Part shown: positions 26,329 to 34,996 of the stretch, piece by piece
Position numbering within the stretch: position 1 is the first letter of the stretch
Layout: the number at the start of each line of letters is the position of its first letter
The notes under the pieces: generated by a model
Told to the model about the DNA's origin: nothing
The model's database searches: none
What the model saw: the letters and a program-made list of their open reading frames with translations, nothing else
Position numbers and translations under genes: made by a program
DNA from: an uncultured Faecalibacterium sp.
Lineage (GTDB): Bacteria; Bacillota; Clostridia; Oscillospirales; Ruminococcaceae
Length of the DNA: 64,000 nt
NCBI GenBank assembly: GCA_934524985.1
Contig: CAKSYT010000001.1
Span: forward strand, 1-64,000
Direction: 5' to 3'

Positions 26329-27600
26329 ATGAACTACGAACAGGCAATGGAATACATCCACGCGGTGCAGTGGGCGGGGCATAAGCCCGGGCTTACCCGC
26401 ACCCGCACCCTGCTGGCTGCACTGGGCGACCCGCACAAAAAACTGCAATTCGTCCATGTGGCAGGCACTAACGGCAAGGGCAGCACGGCGGCAATGCTGG
26501 CTTCCTGCCTGCAAGCCGCCGGTTACCGGGTGGGACTGTATACCTCGCCCTTCATCAACCGGTTCAACGAGCGCATCCAGATCAACGGGCAGCAGATCCC
26601 GGACGAAGCGCTGGTGGAACTGGTGGAACAGGTAAAGCCTGCTGCCGATGCCATGGAGGACGTGCCCACTGAGTTCGAGATCATCACCGCACTGGGCATG
26701 CTCTATTTTGCGCAGCAGCAGTGTGATATTGTGGTGCTGGAGGTGGGGCTTGGCGGCACGCTGGATTCCACCAATGTCATCGAAAAGCCTGCCTGCGCGG
26801 TGATCACTGCACTGGGCATGGATCATGTTAAGGAGCTTGGCCCCACGCTGGCGGATATCGCCGCTGCCAAGGCGGGCATCATCAAGCCGGGGTGCCCGGT
26901 GGTGAGCTACGGCGGCGCACCGGAGGCAGACGCCGTGCTGCGCCGGGTGGCAGCGCAGCAGAACGCCCCCTTTACCGAGGTGGACTTTACAAAGCTGCAG
27001 ATCACCGGCGGAGATCTGGACGCAGTTACCTTCAGCTTTGACGGGCTGGATGGGGTGCGTCTGCCGCTCATCGGCAGCTATCAGCCCCGCAACGCCGCAC
27101 TGGCCATTACCGCCCTGCGGGTGCTGCGGCAGCATGGCTGGAACATCCCGGAAAGCGCTATCCGCACCGGGCTGGAACAGGTAAGCTGGCCCGGGCGCTT
27201 TGAGCTGCTGCGCCACAGCCCGGCCTTTGTGCTGGACGGCAGCCACAACGCCCACGGGATGCGCGCCACGGTGCAAAGCCTGAAAGACCGCTTCCCCGGG
27301 CAGAAATTCGTCTTTCTGGTCAGCATCATGGCCGACAAGGACGTGGACGAGATGCTGGCGCTGCTGGCACCGCTGGCCGAGCGGTTCGTGACCGTGACGG
27401 CGCACAACCCCCGCGCCATGCCGGCGCAGACGCTGGCAGAGCATATCCGCGCCTACGGCTGCACCGCTGAGGCTGCGGACAGCATTGAGGCCGGTGTGGC
27501 GCGTGCGGAGGAACTGGGCGGCGAAGGCCCGGTGTGCGCACTGGGTACGCTGTATTTCTCCGGCGATGTCCGGCAGGCCTTTGCCCACCTGAATGCGTAA
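26329..27600 (+). CDS. folC: Folylpolyglutamate synthase / dihydrofolate synthase
   Basis: FolC adds glutamate residues to folates, trapping them in the cell, and can make dihydrofolate from dihydropteroate. The 423-residue Mur-ligase-family protein has the P-loop AGTNGKGSTAAM (about 45-56), SPFINRFNERIQING, LEVGLGGTLDSTN, and GSYQPRNAALAITAL with the C-terminal DGSHNAHGM motif. It lies downstream of folT, so uptake and retention of folate are neighbours, although repeats and a 565-bp gap separate them. Its ribosome site is weak (GAGG). Confidence 0.95.
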   Translation: MNYEQAMEYIHAVQWAGHKPGLTRTRTLLAALGDPHKKLQFVHVAGTNGKGSTAAMLASCLQAAGYRVGLYTSPFINRFNERIQINGQQIPDEALVELVEQVKPAADAMEDVPTEFEIITALGMLYFAQQQCDIVVLEVGLGGTLDSTNVIEKPACAVITALGMDHVKELGPTLADIAAAKAGIIKPGCPVVSYGGAPEADAVLRRVAAQQNAPFTEVDFTKLQITGGDLDAVTFSFDGLDGVRLPLIGSYQPRNAALAITALRVLRQHGWNIPESAIRTGLEQVSWPGRFELLRHSPAFVLDGSHNAHGMRATVQSLKDRFPGQKFVFLVSIMADKDVDEMLALLAPLAERFVTVTAHNPRAMPAQTLAEHIRAYGCTAEAADSIEAGVARAEELGGEGPVCALGTLYFSGDVRQAFAHLNA

Positions 27601-27629
27601 CAATGCAGAAAAAATATTTTTGAATATAA

Positions 27630-27671
27630 GCAGAGCCGGACAGCCCGCGGGCTGTCCGGCTCTGCATTTTT
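27630..27671. terminator. Terminator between convergent folC and ECF S gene
   Basis: GCAGAGCCGGACAGC pairs with GCTGTCCGGCTCTGC around CCGCGG, followed by ATTTTT; A-rich upstream, so probably bidirectional. Confidence 0.85.
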
Positions 27672-27683
27672 ATAAAGAAAATA

Positions 27684-28232
27684 TTAGATGTGCAGCTGCT
27701 TTTTTGCCATTTGCAGCGCACGGCGCAGCGGGCGGTAGAGCAGCAGCATCAGCACAAAATTGCCGACGCCGTGCAGCGCATCGTAGCTCAGGCCACTGAG
27801 CCACCAGCTCAGGGCAAAGGCGGGTGTTTTGGCAAACAGATACACCGCCGCGCACAGCCCGCCGAAGCACAGGCCATACAGCCCGCTGAATACCGCCCAG
27901 AAAGAGGCGTAGTCCATGCGGCGCAGCAGCCATGCCAGCAGCGCCAGCAGATACCACACATACAGGTACATCACCCACCACAGGCCAAAGCCGTACAGCA
28001 CGCCCTGCAGCAGGATGAATACCGTGATGGCACCGGGGGTCTCCCGGGGCAGCTCCAGCGCAAACAGGATGATGAGCAGGCTCACCGGCTCCAGATTGGG
28101 CAGGCCGCTCATGGCCTGCTTGCTCACTACCAGCAGCGCGCCCATCAGGCCGCTGAGCACCAGCCGCAGCACCCGGGTGTGCAGCGCCACAGGCTTTTTA
28201 GCCCTTGGTGTAGGTAAAGGCATAGCTGTCAC
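27684..28232 (-). CDS. ECF transporter S component, possibly cobalamin (CbrT-like)
   Basis: A membrane protein of up to 182 residues with five or six helices and the S-component pattern LPNLEPVSLLIILFAL in its first third. It binds the substrate of an ECF vitamin transporter. The partner gene encodes a DUF4430 lipoprotein, a domain related to the transcobalamin C-terminal part, which points to cobalamin or a similar cofactor; this is inference from context. The ATG at 28232 overlaps the upstream gene by 35 bp. A GTG at 28190, right after that gene's stop and behind AAGGG, is an equally good start (168 residues). Confidence 0.8.
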   Translation of the reverse strand: MTAMPLPTPRAKKPVALHTRVLRLVLSGLMGALLVVSKQAMSGLPNLEPVSLLIILFALELPRETPGAITVFILLQGVLYGFGLWWVMYLYVWYLLALLAWLLRRMDYASFWAVFSGLYGLCFGGLCAAVYLFAKTPAFALSWWLSGLSYDALHGVGNFVLMLLLYRPLRRALQMAKKQLHI

Positions 28233-28647
28233 CGTTGTGGAGCTCGATGTCTGCCACGCCCACGGTGGTCATCTCACCGGCAGCGTCGGTCAGGCACCAC
28301 CAGGCCTGATCCTTGTTGTAGTCGGCAGTCTCGCCGTTCACGGTGGTCACAAAGCCTGCATCGGCCTCTTCCTGACTGATGATACCGGCCTCGGCCAGTG
28401 CGGTGCTCAGCTTTTCGCCATCGGTCACGTTCAGCAGAACGCTGGAAACGCTGCCGTCCGCAGCAGTAACGGTGAACTCCACCGTGGCCTGTGCCTTGCT
28501 GGCAGCGGAAGAGGCGACCTCGGAAGCGGCCACAGAAGAAGCAACGCTGGAAGCGGTAGAGGAAGCGGAAGCGCCGCAGCCTGCCAGCAGGCAGACGGAC
28601 AGCACAGCACTGAGGGTCAGGGCAGCAAATTTATGCAGAGTTTTCAT
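28198..28647 (-). CDS. DUF4430 domain lipoprotein (transcobalamin-like)
   Basis: A 149-residue lipoprotein with lipobox LLAGCGAS (Cys near 24), a Ser/Ala-rich linker, and a DUF4430 domain with VNGETADYNKDQAWWCLTD and a terminal HNGDSYAFTYTKG, both typical. DUF4430 resembles the C-terminal domain of eukaryotic cobalamin carriers, and such proteins often sit beside ECF S components. It probably captures substrate outside the membrane for the protein encoded by the next gene. RBS AAGGAGATC. Confidence 0.85.
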   Translation of the reverse strand: MKTLHKFAALTLSAVLSVCLLAGCGASASSTASSVASSVAASEVASSAASKAQATVEFTVTAADGSVSSVLLNVTDGEKLSTALAEAGIISQEEADAGFVTTVNGETADYNKDQAWWCLTDAAGEMTTVGVADIELHNGDSYAFTYTKG

Positions 28648-28722
28648 GGTTCAAGATCTCCTTGTTTTGTGTTTTGCGTGCAAAGCGCACGGCAGATATA
28701 GTACCATGAAACCGGCTGAAAA

Positions 28723-29643
28723 TCAACATTTTTTCTGCATGGCTTCAAAATATGCGGCGGCAACGCCCACCTGATTGGCCTCGCTGGAAAAGGCGCAGGG
28801 CACGATCTGGCAGCGGGGTAAGCCCTCCATGTAGGCCTGTCCCGCCCGGGAGGCGTACAGTCCATCGTAGGCGCTGCGCAGGCTTTCCAGCAGCAGGGGC
28901 TGCTTGCTGATGCCGCCGCCGATGGCCACCTTTTCCACATCCAGCAGAACGGTCAGGTTAAAGATCTGCACCGCCACCGCGTGGCAGAACCGCCGCAGCA
29001 CCTCCAGCGCCTCCGGCTCCCCGGCGTTGGCGGCGGCAAAAAAGCTGCGGCCGTCCAGCGGGGCGTCCTCCGGCAGTGCCTTGCGGGCGCGGTACCATTT
29101 AAGCAGATTGCTGGTGCTGCACTGGCAGGCCATGTTCTGGTCCGGGGCGTCCCACGCCTCGGCGTTGGTGTTGACAAAGCTGTACTCCCCGGCGGTAAAG
29201 TGCACCCCGCGCACCAGCTGTCCGTTGGCAATAATGCCGCCGCCCACGCCGGTGCCGATAATGAACACCGCCGCGTTGCAGCAGCCCTTCAGGGCACCGT
29301 TTGCCAGCTCTGCCATGGCGGCGGCTTTGCCATCGTTTTCCAGGATAACGGGACAGCCGCATTTTTCCGCCAGCAGCTGCCCCACCGGGGTAGCGGTGTT
29401 GTACAGTAGCGCCCCGCCGTTGGACACATAGCCGGTGCGGTTATCCACAAAGCCCGGCAGCGCCATGGCAATGCCGGTCACCTCGTCTTTGTGGGGCGCA
29501 TACAGCCGGTAAAGCGTATCCAGAAACTGCGCCTGCGTATCCTGCGGCGTGGGCACTGCGCCGCTGTTCGTGCGGTGCATCTGCTCGTCCATGACCGAGT
29601 ATTTGATCTCGGTGCCGCCTACATCAAAAACCATGACCTTCAT
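28723..29643 (-). CDS. ROK family sugar kinase
   Basis: A 306-residue ROK-family protein, probably a cytoplasmic glucokinase-like or N-acetylmannosamine-type kinase. It has phosphate-1 motif VFDVGGTEIKYSV at the N terminus, ALPGFVDNRTGYV, VILENDGKAAAMAEL (catalytic Asp) and GTGVGGGIIANGQL. The usual zinc motif CxCGxxGCxE is degenerate (MACQCSTSNLL), so zinc binding is doubtful. The ATG at 29643 is chosen for AGGAGGG upstream. The substrate cannot be assigned. Confidence 0.88.
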   Translation of the reverse strand: MKVMVFDVGGTEIKYSVMDEQMHRTNSGAVPTPQDTQAQFLDTLYRLYAPHKDEVTGIAMALPGFVDNRTGYVSNGGALLYNTATPVGQLLAEKCGCPVILENDGKAAAMAELANGALKGCCNAAVFIIGTGVGGGIIANGQLVRGVHFTAGEYSFVNTNAEAWDAPDQNMACQCSTSNLLKWYRARKALPEDAPLDGRSFFAAANAGEPEALEVLRRFCHAVAVQIFNLTVLLDVEKVAIGGGISKQPLLLESLRSAYDGLYASRAGQAYMEGLPRCQIVPCAFSSEANQVGVAAAYFEAMQKKC

Positions 29644-29823
29644 CTTGTAGCCCTCCTGCAAACGGTCGTTTTCTGTCCCTATTATGGCAAATCATCGCGG
29701 GAAAGTAAAGCCCCGGCGGTAAAAATGAAAACTGCAAAAATCGTCCCGGCTTGCGGTTGCAATCCACCCCGCCCTGTGATATCCTGAAAGAAGAGTATCT
29801 ATTATATAAAGGAAGAAACTGCC

Positions 29824-31251
29824 ATGGATTGCAAACTGCGTGCCAAAAACTGCGGCGGCTGCCCCCTGCTGGGGTTGGACTATGCCGCGCAGCTGAAACA
29901 GAAGGAAGAAAAAGTGCGGGCTCTGGTGGGCAAATACGGCCCGGTGCACCCTATCCGGGGCATGGAGCAGCCCTACCATTACCGCAACAAGGTGATTTCC
30001 ACCTTTGCCCCCGGCTGGGGTGGAAAACTGACCTCCGGCATCTACGCGGCAAACAGCCACAAGGTGCTGCCGGTGGAAAGCTGCCTGCTGCAGGACGAGG
30101 TGCTGGACAAGACCATGCAGGCGGTGCGTGCTGCCGCCAACGCCTGCCGCTACCAGCCCTATGACGAGGACAAGGGCACCGGACTTGTGCGCCACTGCCT
30201 GCTGCGGCGGGGCGTAGCCACCGGGCAGGTGATGGTGGTGCTGGTGACGGCGCAGCCGGTGCTGCCGGGTGCAAAGAACTTTGTCAAGGCACTGCTGGCC
30301 GAGGCGGCGCAGCGCGGCGTGACCGTGACCACCGTGGTGCAGAACGTGAACAGCCGCAAGACCAGCGTGGTGCTGGGCGAGGCGGAAAAGGTGCTGTACG
30401 GCAAGGGGTTCATTCTGGACACCCTGTGCGGAAAGACCTACGCCATCAGCCCGCGCAGCTTTTATCAGGTGAACCCGGCGCAGACCGCCGTACTGTACGG
30501 CCTTGCGGTGGAGGCCGCAAAGCTGACCGGCAAGGAGGTGGTGCTGGACGCCTACTGCGGCATCGGCACCATCGGCCTGACCGCCGCCGACCATGCAAAG
30601 CAGGTGGTGGGCGTGGAGCTGAACCGGGACGCCGTACAGGATGCCATTGGCAACGCAAGGCACAACGGCGTAAAGAACGCCCGCTTCTTTGCCGCCGACG
30701 CCACCCGCTGGATCCGCGAAGCGGCCGCAGCAGGGGAGAAGGCAGACGTGATCTTTATGGACCCCCCGCGCGAGGGCTCCACCCCGGAATTTCTTGCCAG
30801 CGTGGCCCGCATGGCCCCGAAGCGGGTGGTCTATGTCAGCTGCAACCCCGTCACCCTCGCCCGCGACCTTGCCACCCTGACAAAGCTGGGCTATAAGGCC
30901 GAGGGCTTTACCCCGGTGGATATGTTCCCCCATACGGAGCATATCGAGACGGTATGCGCATTGTCCAAACTAGATGTCTACCAGAAGATCACGGTTGACC
31001 TGAAGATGGATGAACTGGACGTGACTGCTGCGGAGATCAAGGCTACCTATGAAGAAATCAGGGAGTACGTCAAGGAGCATACCGGTCTGAACGTGAGCAA
31101 CCTCTATATTGCACAGGTCAAGCAGAAATGCGGCATCAAGGAGCGGCAGAACTACAACAAGCAAAAGTCCGAGAACCCCAAGCAACTCAAGTGCCCGGCG
31201 GAGAAGGAAAAAGCCATCCGGGAAGCGTTGAAGCATTTTAAGATGATATAA
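29824..31251 (+). CDS. rlmD: 23S rRNA (uracil-C5)-methyltransferase RlmD with element-derived C terminus
   Basis: RlmD/RumA methylates a uracil of 23S rRNA. The 475-residue product has the N-terminal cluster cysteines (C3, C10, C13), the AdoMet site (VLDAYCGIGTIGLTAAD), FMDPPREGSTP and the catalytic VSCNPVTLARDLATL. Up to PHTEHIETVCAL (residue 380) it looks native. The remaining 95 residues (MDELDVTAAEIKATYEEI...ALKHFKMI) are encoded inside an integrated element that starts at that point, so the native 3' end has been replaced. The displaced end is recognisable at 43163-43192. Catalytic parts are untouched, and activity probably persists. Confidence 0.93.
   Translation: MDCKLRAKNCGGCPLLGLDYAAQLKQKEEKVRALVGKYGPVHPIRGMEQPYHYRNKVISTFAPGWGGKLTSGIYAANSHKVLPVESCLLQDEVLDKTMQAVRAAANACRYQPYDEDKGTGLVRHCLLRRGVATGQVMVVLVTAQPVLPGAKNFVKALLAEAAQRGVTVTTVVQNVNSRKTSVVLGEAEKVLYGKGFILDTLCGKTYAISPRSFYQVNPAQTAVLYGLAVEAAKLTGKEVVLDAYCGIGTIGLTAADHAKQVVGVELNRDAVQDAIGNARHNGVKNARFFAADATRWIREAAAAGEKADVIFMDPPREGSTPEFLASVARMAPKRVVYVSCNPVTLARDLATLTKLGYKAEGFTPVDMFPHTEHIETVCALSKLDVYQKITVDLKMDELDVTAAEIKATYEEIREYVKEHTGLNVSNLYIAQVKQKCGIKERQNYNKQKSENPKQLKCPAEKEKAIREALKHFKMI
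30944..30965 (+). repeat. Left attachment site of the integrated element (in rlmD)
   Basis: TCGAGACGGTATGCGCATT (30944-30962) followed by GTC. The same 19 bases recur at 43143-43161 followed by ATC. Both copies code for ETVCAL in the same reading frame. Confidence 0.85.
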
Positions 31252-31268
31252 AAGAGTATTCGATTCAC

Positions 31269-31311
31269 ATACCCGATAAATCTTTTTGTAAATGATTTGC
31301 CGGGTATTTTT
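31269..31311 (+). terminator. Element-encoded terminator after rlmD
   Basis: ATACCCG and CGGGTAT (31301-31307) enclose an AT-rich loop and are followed by TTTTTG; it would insulate the element from rlmD transcription. Confidence 0.6.
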
Positions 31312-31330
31312 GTTTGTCATAAAGGAAGTC

Positions 31331-31361
31331 TTGCTTTTTATTGTAAAATTGGATACAATAT
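31331..31361 (+). promoter_or_regulatory. Promoter with overlapping operator-like box for the GntR operon
   Basis: TTGCTT (31331-31336), 17 nt, TACAAT (31354-31359). The box TTGGATACAATAT (31349-31361) overlaps the -10 and matches the TGGATACATTAT boxes at 33427, 33618 and 36925. Confidence 0.6.
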
Positions 31362-31388
31362 AAAAAAGACATTTACACGGAGGGCTCT

Positions 31389-31967
31389 ATGGAATATATC
31401 GGCATCCAGAAGAAAAACGGCGGTGTGGTGGAAGCCCTGCAGCAGGCCATTTTATCCGGGCAAATCCCGGCGGGCACCGAAATGACCCAGAATGAACTGG
31501 CAGAGAGTCTCGGTGTCTCCCGGATGCCGGTGCGGGAAGCATTGATGATCCTTGAATATCAGGGGCTTATCATCCGCCTGCCCAACAATCGTATCAAAAC
31601 GGCTCATCTGGACGAGGATACCCTGCGGCAGATCCTTGCGCTGGGCGCACAGCTGGAACGGCAGGCCATGCGTGCACTGCCGCCGGATGCCGCACTGGCG
31701 GGCGGTGAGATGCTGCAGCACCGCACCCTGCGGACTGCCCTGCCCTATCCGCTGCACCGCAAGCTGTTGGAAAGCATTCAGGAGACCTACATTGCCTTTG
31801 CAGTCAGTGCCCGCCCAGAGCCGGTGAACGACCGCCTTGCCCGGCTGCTGATGCTGGACCGTCAGGGCTCCCCTGATGTGCCGGATGTATGGAACGCCTA
31901 TGAAGAAGAACTGCTGCATCTGATTTTAACGATAAGGAGTCAATATGCTGGGACTGAAACCCATTAA
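31389..31967 (+). CDS. GntR family regulator, short
   Basis: A 192-residue regulator with an N-terminal GntR winged helix (LQQAILSGQIPAGTEMTQNE, then LAESLGVSRMPVREALMILE), the usual GntR recognition pattern. The C-terminal part is shorter and less regular than a full FCD ligand domain, so it may be a degenerate or heteromeric partner of the next gene, which it overlaps by 23 bp. RBS CGGAGGG. It sits first in the element's cassette, under a promoter bearing the shared operator-like box. Confidence 0.85.
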   Translation: MEYIGIQKKNGGVVEALQQAILSGQIPAGTEMTQNELAESLGVSRMPVREALMILEYQGLIIRLPNNRIKTAHLDEDTLRQILALGAQLERQAMRALPPDAALAGGEMLQHRTLRTALPYPLHRKLLESIQETYIAFAVSARPEPVNDRLARLLMLDRQGSPDVPDVWNAYEEELLHLILTIRSQYAGTETH

Positions 31968-32589
31968 GCTGCTGCCTGCCCGCGAGCGGGTAGCTTCCGC
32001 TTTGCGGAAAGCCATTATCTCAAAAAGCATCCCGGAGGGCGCAGAACTCACACTGGAAAATACCGCACAGGAACTTGGCGTGTCGGTCACGCCGGTACGG
32101 GAAGCCTTTCAGATCCTGGCCCGTGACGGTCTGCTGGAAGTCAAACAGAACAAGTGCGCCGTTGTGCTGGGCGTGACGGAAAAAACGATTCGGGAACACT
32201 ACCAGCTGCGCGCTGCGCTGGAAGGTGCGGCCTGTATGCTCTGCTGCCAGAACAATGCCGACCTGTCCAAGATCAAAAATTGCGTGGACACGGCAGAAGA
32301 TGCGCTTTCTCACCGGCAGGCCGGAAATTATACCGACTACAACCAGTCCTTCCATTTTGAGATCTGGGAAGCTTCCGGCAATGAAAAAATGCGCAATCTT
32401 CTTTCGGAGCTGTGGAACGGTCTGTCCATCGGCGTGGAAATGAGTGAGCTGGACTATGCCCTCAACTCCCAGAGCGAGCATAAAAAGATCTATGCGGCAC
32501 TGGAAGACCGTGATGCAATGGCCGCACGGGCTGAAATGGAAAAGCACATCCTGCGCAGCATGGACGATGCGCTGACCTATTATTTATAA
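31945..32589 (+). CDS. GntR/FadR family regulator with FCD domain
   Basis: A 214-residue FadR-type regulator. The GntR winged helix contains LENTAQELGVSVTPVREAFQ, and the C-terminal all-helical FCD domain (IREHYQLRAALEGAACMLCC ... NQSFHFEIWEASGNEKM ... HKKIYAALEDRDAMAAR) has the Asp/His pattern that binds a metal and an organic acid. A tartrate or related dicarboxylate ligand is inferred from the cassette. It likely binds the TGGATACATTAT boxes. RBS AAGGAG. Confidence 0.9.
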   Translation: MLGLKPIKLLPARERVASALRKAIISKSIPEGAELTLENTAQELGVSVTPVREAFQILARDGLLEVKQNKCAVVLGVTEKTIREHYQLRAALEGAACMLCCQNNADLSKIKNCVDTAEDALSHRQAGNYTDYNQSFHFEIWEASGNEKMRNLLSELWNGLSIGVEMSELDYALNSQSEHKKIYAALEDRDAMAARAEMEKHILRSMDDALTYYL

Positions 32590-32608
32590 GATCAGGGAGG
32601 ACAAGACA

Positions 32609-33229
32609 GTGTATACCTGTGCGAACTGTACGGTTCTGGCCTGCGCCAACAACGAGCCGGAAAAGATGCCCAAAAACTGCCCTATGCGGAATGCTTCGGT
32701 GATGGAGGCCGTCCGCGCCGGCTACGATCTGCCCGAGAATCACGATTTCTACGTCAACTGTTCGGCCATTGAGGGGCTTGGCTACTGTCAGTGGCCCCGC
32801 CTGAAGGAGACGGTGGAGTTCTGCAAGCGGATGGGCTACCACAAGCTGGGTCTTGCATTCTGCAAAGGTCTGCGGAAGGAAGCCCGCATCGTGGCCGACC
32901 TGCTCCGTGCGCAGGGGTTTGAGGTGGTGTCGGTCATCTGCAAGACCGGTGGCATCTCCAAGGAAGAAGTGGGCATCCCGGAAGAGGTCAAGATCCACCC
33001 CGGCGAATTTGAGGCCATGTGCAACCCCATCGCACAGGCAAAGCTTCTGAACGAGCAGCACACCGAGTTCAACATTGAGGTCGGCCTTTGTGTGGGGCAC
33101 GACTCGATGTTTTATAAGTATTCGGACGCCATGGTCACAACGCTGGTGGCCAAGGATCGCGTTCTGGCGCATAATCCCTGCGGTGCCATTTACTGTGCCG
33201 AGGGGTATTTCAAAAAGCGGCTGGAATAA
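32609..33229 (+). CDS. DUF1847 domain protein
   Basis: A 206-residue protein starting with a cysteine-rich motif (MYTCANCTVLACANNE...NCPM) that fits a metal or cluster site, followed by KMGYHKLGLAFCKGL, GFEVVSVICKTGG and GLCVGHDSMFYKYSD, the conserved DUF1847 blocks. The function is unknown; the family appears in anaerobes. The start is GTG at 32609, behind AGGGAGG. It shares an operon with the two GntR genes and is terminated by the hairpin at 33237, suggesting a link to the tartrate cassette. Confidence 0.85.
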   Translation: MYTCANCTVLACANNEPEKMPKNCPMRNASVMEAVRAGYDLPENHDFYVNCSAIEGLGYCQWPRLKETVEFCKRMGYHKLGLAFCKGLRKEARIVADLLRAQGFEVVSVICKTGGISKEEVGIPEEVKIHPGEFEAMCNPIAQAKLLNEQHTEFNIEVGLCVGHDSMFYKYSDAMVTTLVAKDRVLAHNPCGAIYCAEGYFKKRLE

Positions 33230-33236
33230 AAGAAGG

Positions 33237-33281
33237 AAAAAACGTGCGATCTCCATCTGCTTTGGAGATCGCACGTTTTTT
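33237..33281. terminator. Bidirectional terminator of the GntR-DUF1847 operon
   Basis: AAAAAACGTGCGATCTCC and GGAGATCGCACGTTTTTT are perfect arms around ATCTGCTTT. Confidence 0.9.
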
Positions 33282-33385
33282 GCAGAAGGCGGCGGGGGGA
33301 GATTTTCTTGTATCCTACTGTTTGTCTGGCGTGCACAAAAATTGGTACATAATCCGTGCAATGCGACAAAACTCGAAAAAAGGGA

Positions 33386-33438
33386 TTGACAAATCTCTGT
33401 TTCGGGTGTATTCTCGTGTCGTCAAGTGGATACATTAT
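33386..33438 (+). promoter_or_regulatory. Promoter and operator-like box of the permease-ttdAB operon
   Basis: TTGACA (33386-33391), 17 nt, TATTCT (33409-33414), then TGGATACATTAT (33427-33438) just downstream of the expected start. The layout is repeated almost base for base at 36884-36936. The 33282-33655 gap holds a long leader with the hairpin CCCGGAATTCTAAGGTTCCGGG region near 33480 and a second box at 33618; no gene is seen. Confidence 0.8.
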
Positions 33439-33617
33439 CAAAGATTAAATATAAAAATCAAAAAAGACGCTGCCGAGATTCCCGGAATTCTAAGGTTCCG
33501 GGCAGATCCTTCCAGAACAAAAAAGGGCTGTGAGGGCACAACACGGCGGCAAAGACTCTGCACAACGAGGTGCAGCTGGGGCGTTCCGAAAGTCAGGGCT
33601 GTGTTGCTCTGATGAAA

Positions 33618-33629
33618 TGGATACATTAT
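33618..33629 (+). promoter_or_regulatory. Second operator-like box before the first permease
   Basis: TGGATACATTAT, identical to the boxes at 33427 and 36925, placed about 12 nt before the AAAGGAGG of the permease gene. Confidence 0.6.
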
Positions 33630-33655
33630 ATTTTATTAAAGGAGGACCCCCCGGT

Positions 33656-34924
33656 ATGTCAGCAGCAACTATCACCCTACTCTTTCTTCTCTTCGCAGTC
33701 GTCATGTTCGTGTTTGAGAAGATCCCCCTCGGCGTAACGTCCATGATCGTCTGTATCGGTCTGGTCGTTACCGGCGTGCTGGACATCAAGACTGCTTTTG
33801 CGGGCTTCATCGACAGCAACGTCATCCTGTTCGTCGCCATGTTCATTGTCGGCGGTGCACTGTTTGAAACAGGCATGGCCAACAAGATCGGCGGCATCGT
33901 TACCCACTTTGCCAGATCCGAACGCAGCCTCATCGTGGCCATCATGGTCATCGTTGGCCTGATGAGCGGCGTGCTTTCCAACACCGGCACCGCCGCCGTC
34001 CTGATCCCCGTGGTCATCGGCATTGCGGCAAAGTCCGGCTATGCCCGCTCCAAGCTGCTGATGCCGCTGGTATTTGCAGCGGCCATGGGCGGCAACCTTT
34101 CCCTCATCGGCGCACCGGGCAACCTTATCGCCCAGAGCGCTCTGGGTGAGATCGGGATGTCCTTCGGCTTCTTCGAGTACGCCATCGTGGGCCTGCCCAT
34201 CCTCGCCGTCGGCATCCTCTTCTATGCCACCCTTGGCATGAAGCTGCTGCCCAACCACCCCGTCTCCGATGATGACTCCTTCGGCGGCGAGCAGGACTTC
34301 AGCAATGTTCCCAAGTGGAAACAGGTGCTCTCCCTTGTCATCCTCGTGCTCACCCTGCTGGGCATGATCTTTGAAAAGCAGATCGGCATCAAGCTCAACA
34401 TCATCGGCTGTATCGGTGCGCTGGCTCTGATCCTCACCGGTGTCATCTCCGAGAAAGATGCCCTGAAGTCCATCGACCTCAAGACCATCTTCCTCTTCGG
34501 CGGCACACTGTCTCTGGCCTCTGCACTGGATAAGACCGGGGCAGGCGCAGAGATCGCCAATATCGTCATCGGTGCTCTGGGCAAGAATCCCTCTCCCTAC
34601 GTCCTGACTCTGGTGGTCTTCCTGCTCTGCTGCGTCATGACCAACTTCATGTCCAACACCGCAACCACCGCTCTGATGGTTCCCATCTGCCTGAGCATCG
34701 CACAGGGCATGGGTGCCGACCCCCGCGCAGTTCTGATGGCCTGTGTCATCGGCGGCTCCTGCGCTTACGCAACGCCCATCGGTATGCCCGCCAACACCAT
34801 GGTGGTTTCCGCCGGCGGCTACACTTTCAAGGATTATGCCAAGGCTGGCCTGCCCCTTATCCTCATCGCAACGGTTGTCAGCATGGTGATCCTTCCCATC
34901 GCATTTCCGTTCTTCCCGCAGTGA
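33656..34924 (+). CDS. SLC13/DASS-like anion permease 1
   Basis: A 422-residue transporter of the ion-transporter (DASS/ArsB-like) superfamily with about 11 helices. It has two inverted-repeat halves, marked by SNTGTAAVLIPVVIGIA and later NFMSNTATTALMVPICLSIA, the SNT signatures of the SLC13 substrate/Na+ site. It directly precedes ttdA and ttdB, so uptake of L-tartrate (or tartrate/succinate exchange) is the likely role. The ATG at 33656 follows AAAGGAGG; an upstream in-frame ATG at 33530 lies in the leader. Confidence 0.88.
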   Translation: MSAATITLLFLLFAVVMFVFEKIPLGVTSMIVCIGLVVTGVLDIKTAFAGFIDSNVILFVAMFIVGGALFETGMANKIGGIVTHFARSERSLIVAIMVIVGLMSGVLSNTGTAAVLIPVVIGIAAKSGYARSKLLMPLVFAAAMGGNLSLIGAPGNLIAQSALGEIGMSFGFFEYAIVGLPILAVGILFYATLGMKLLPNHPVSDDDSFGGEQDFSNVPKWKQVLSLVILVLTLLGMIFEKQIGIKLNIIGCIGALALILTGVISEKDALKSIDLKTIFLFGGTLSLASALDKTGAGAEIANIVIGALGKNPSPYVLTLVVFLLCCVMTNFMSNTATTALMVPICLSIAQGMGADPRAVLMACVIGGSCAYATPIGMPANTMVVSAGGYTFKDYAKAGLPLILIATVVSMVILPIAFPFFPQ

Positions 34925-34996
34925 TGCGGGCAGAGCGTTGAATGAGTGAATAAACGCGCAAATGTGCCAAACCAAATCTTTCAAGGAGGAAATGGA

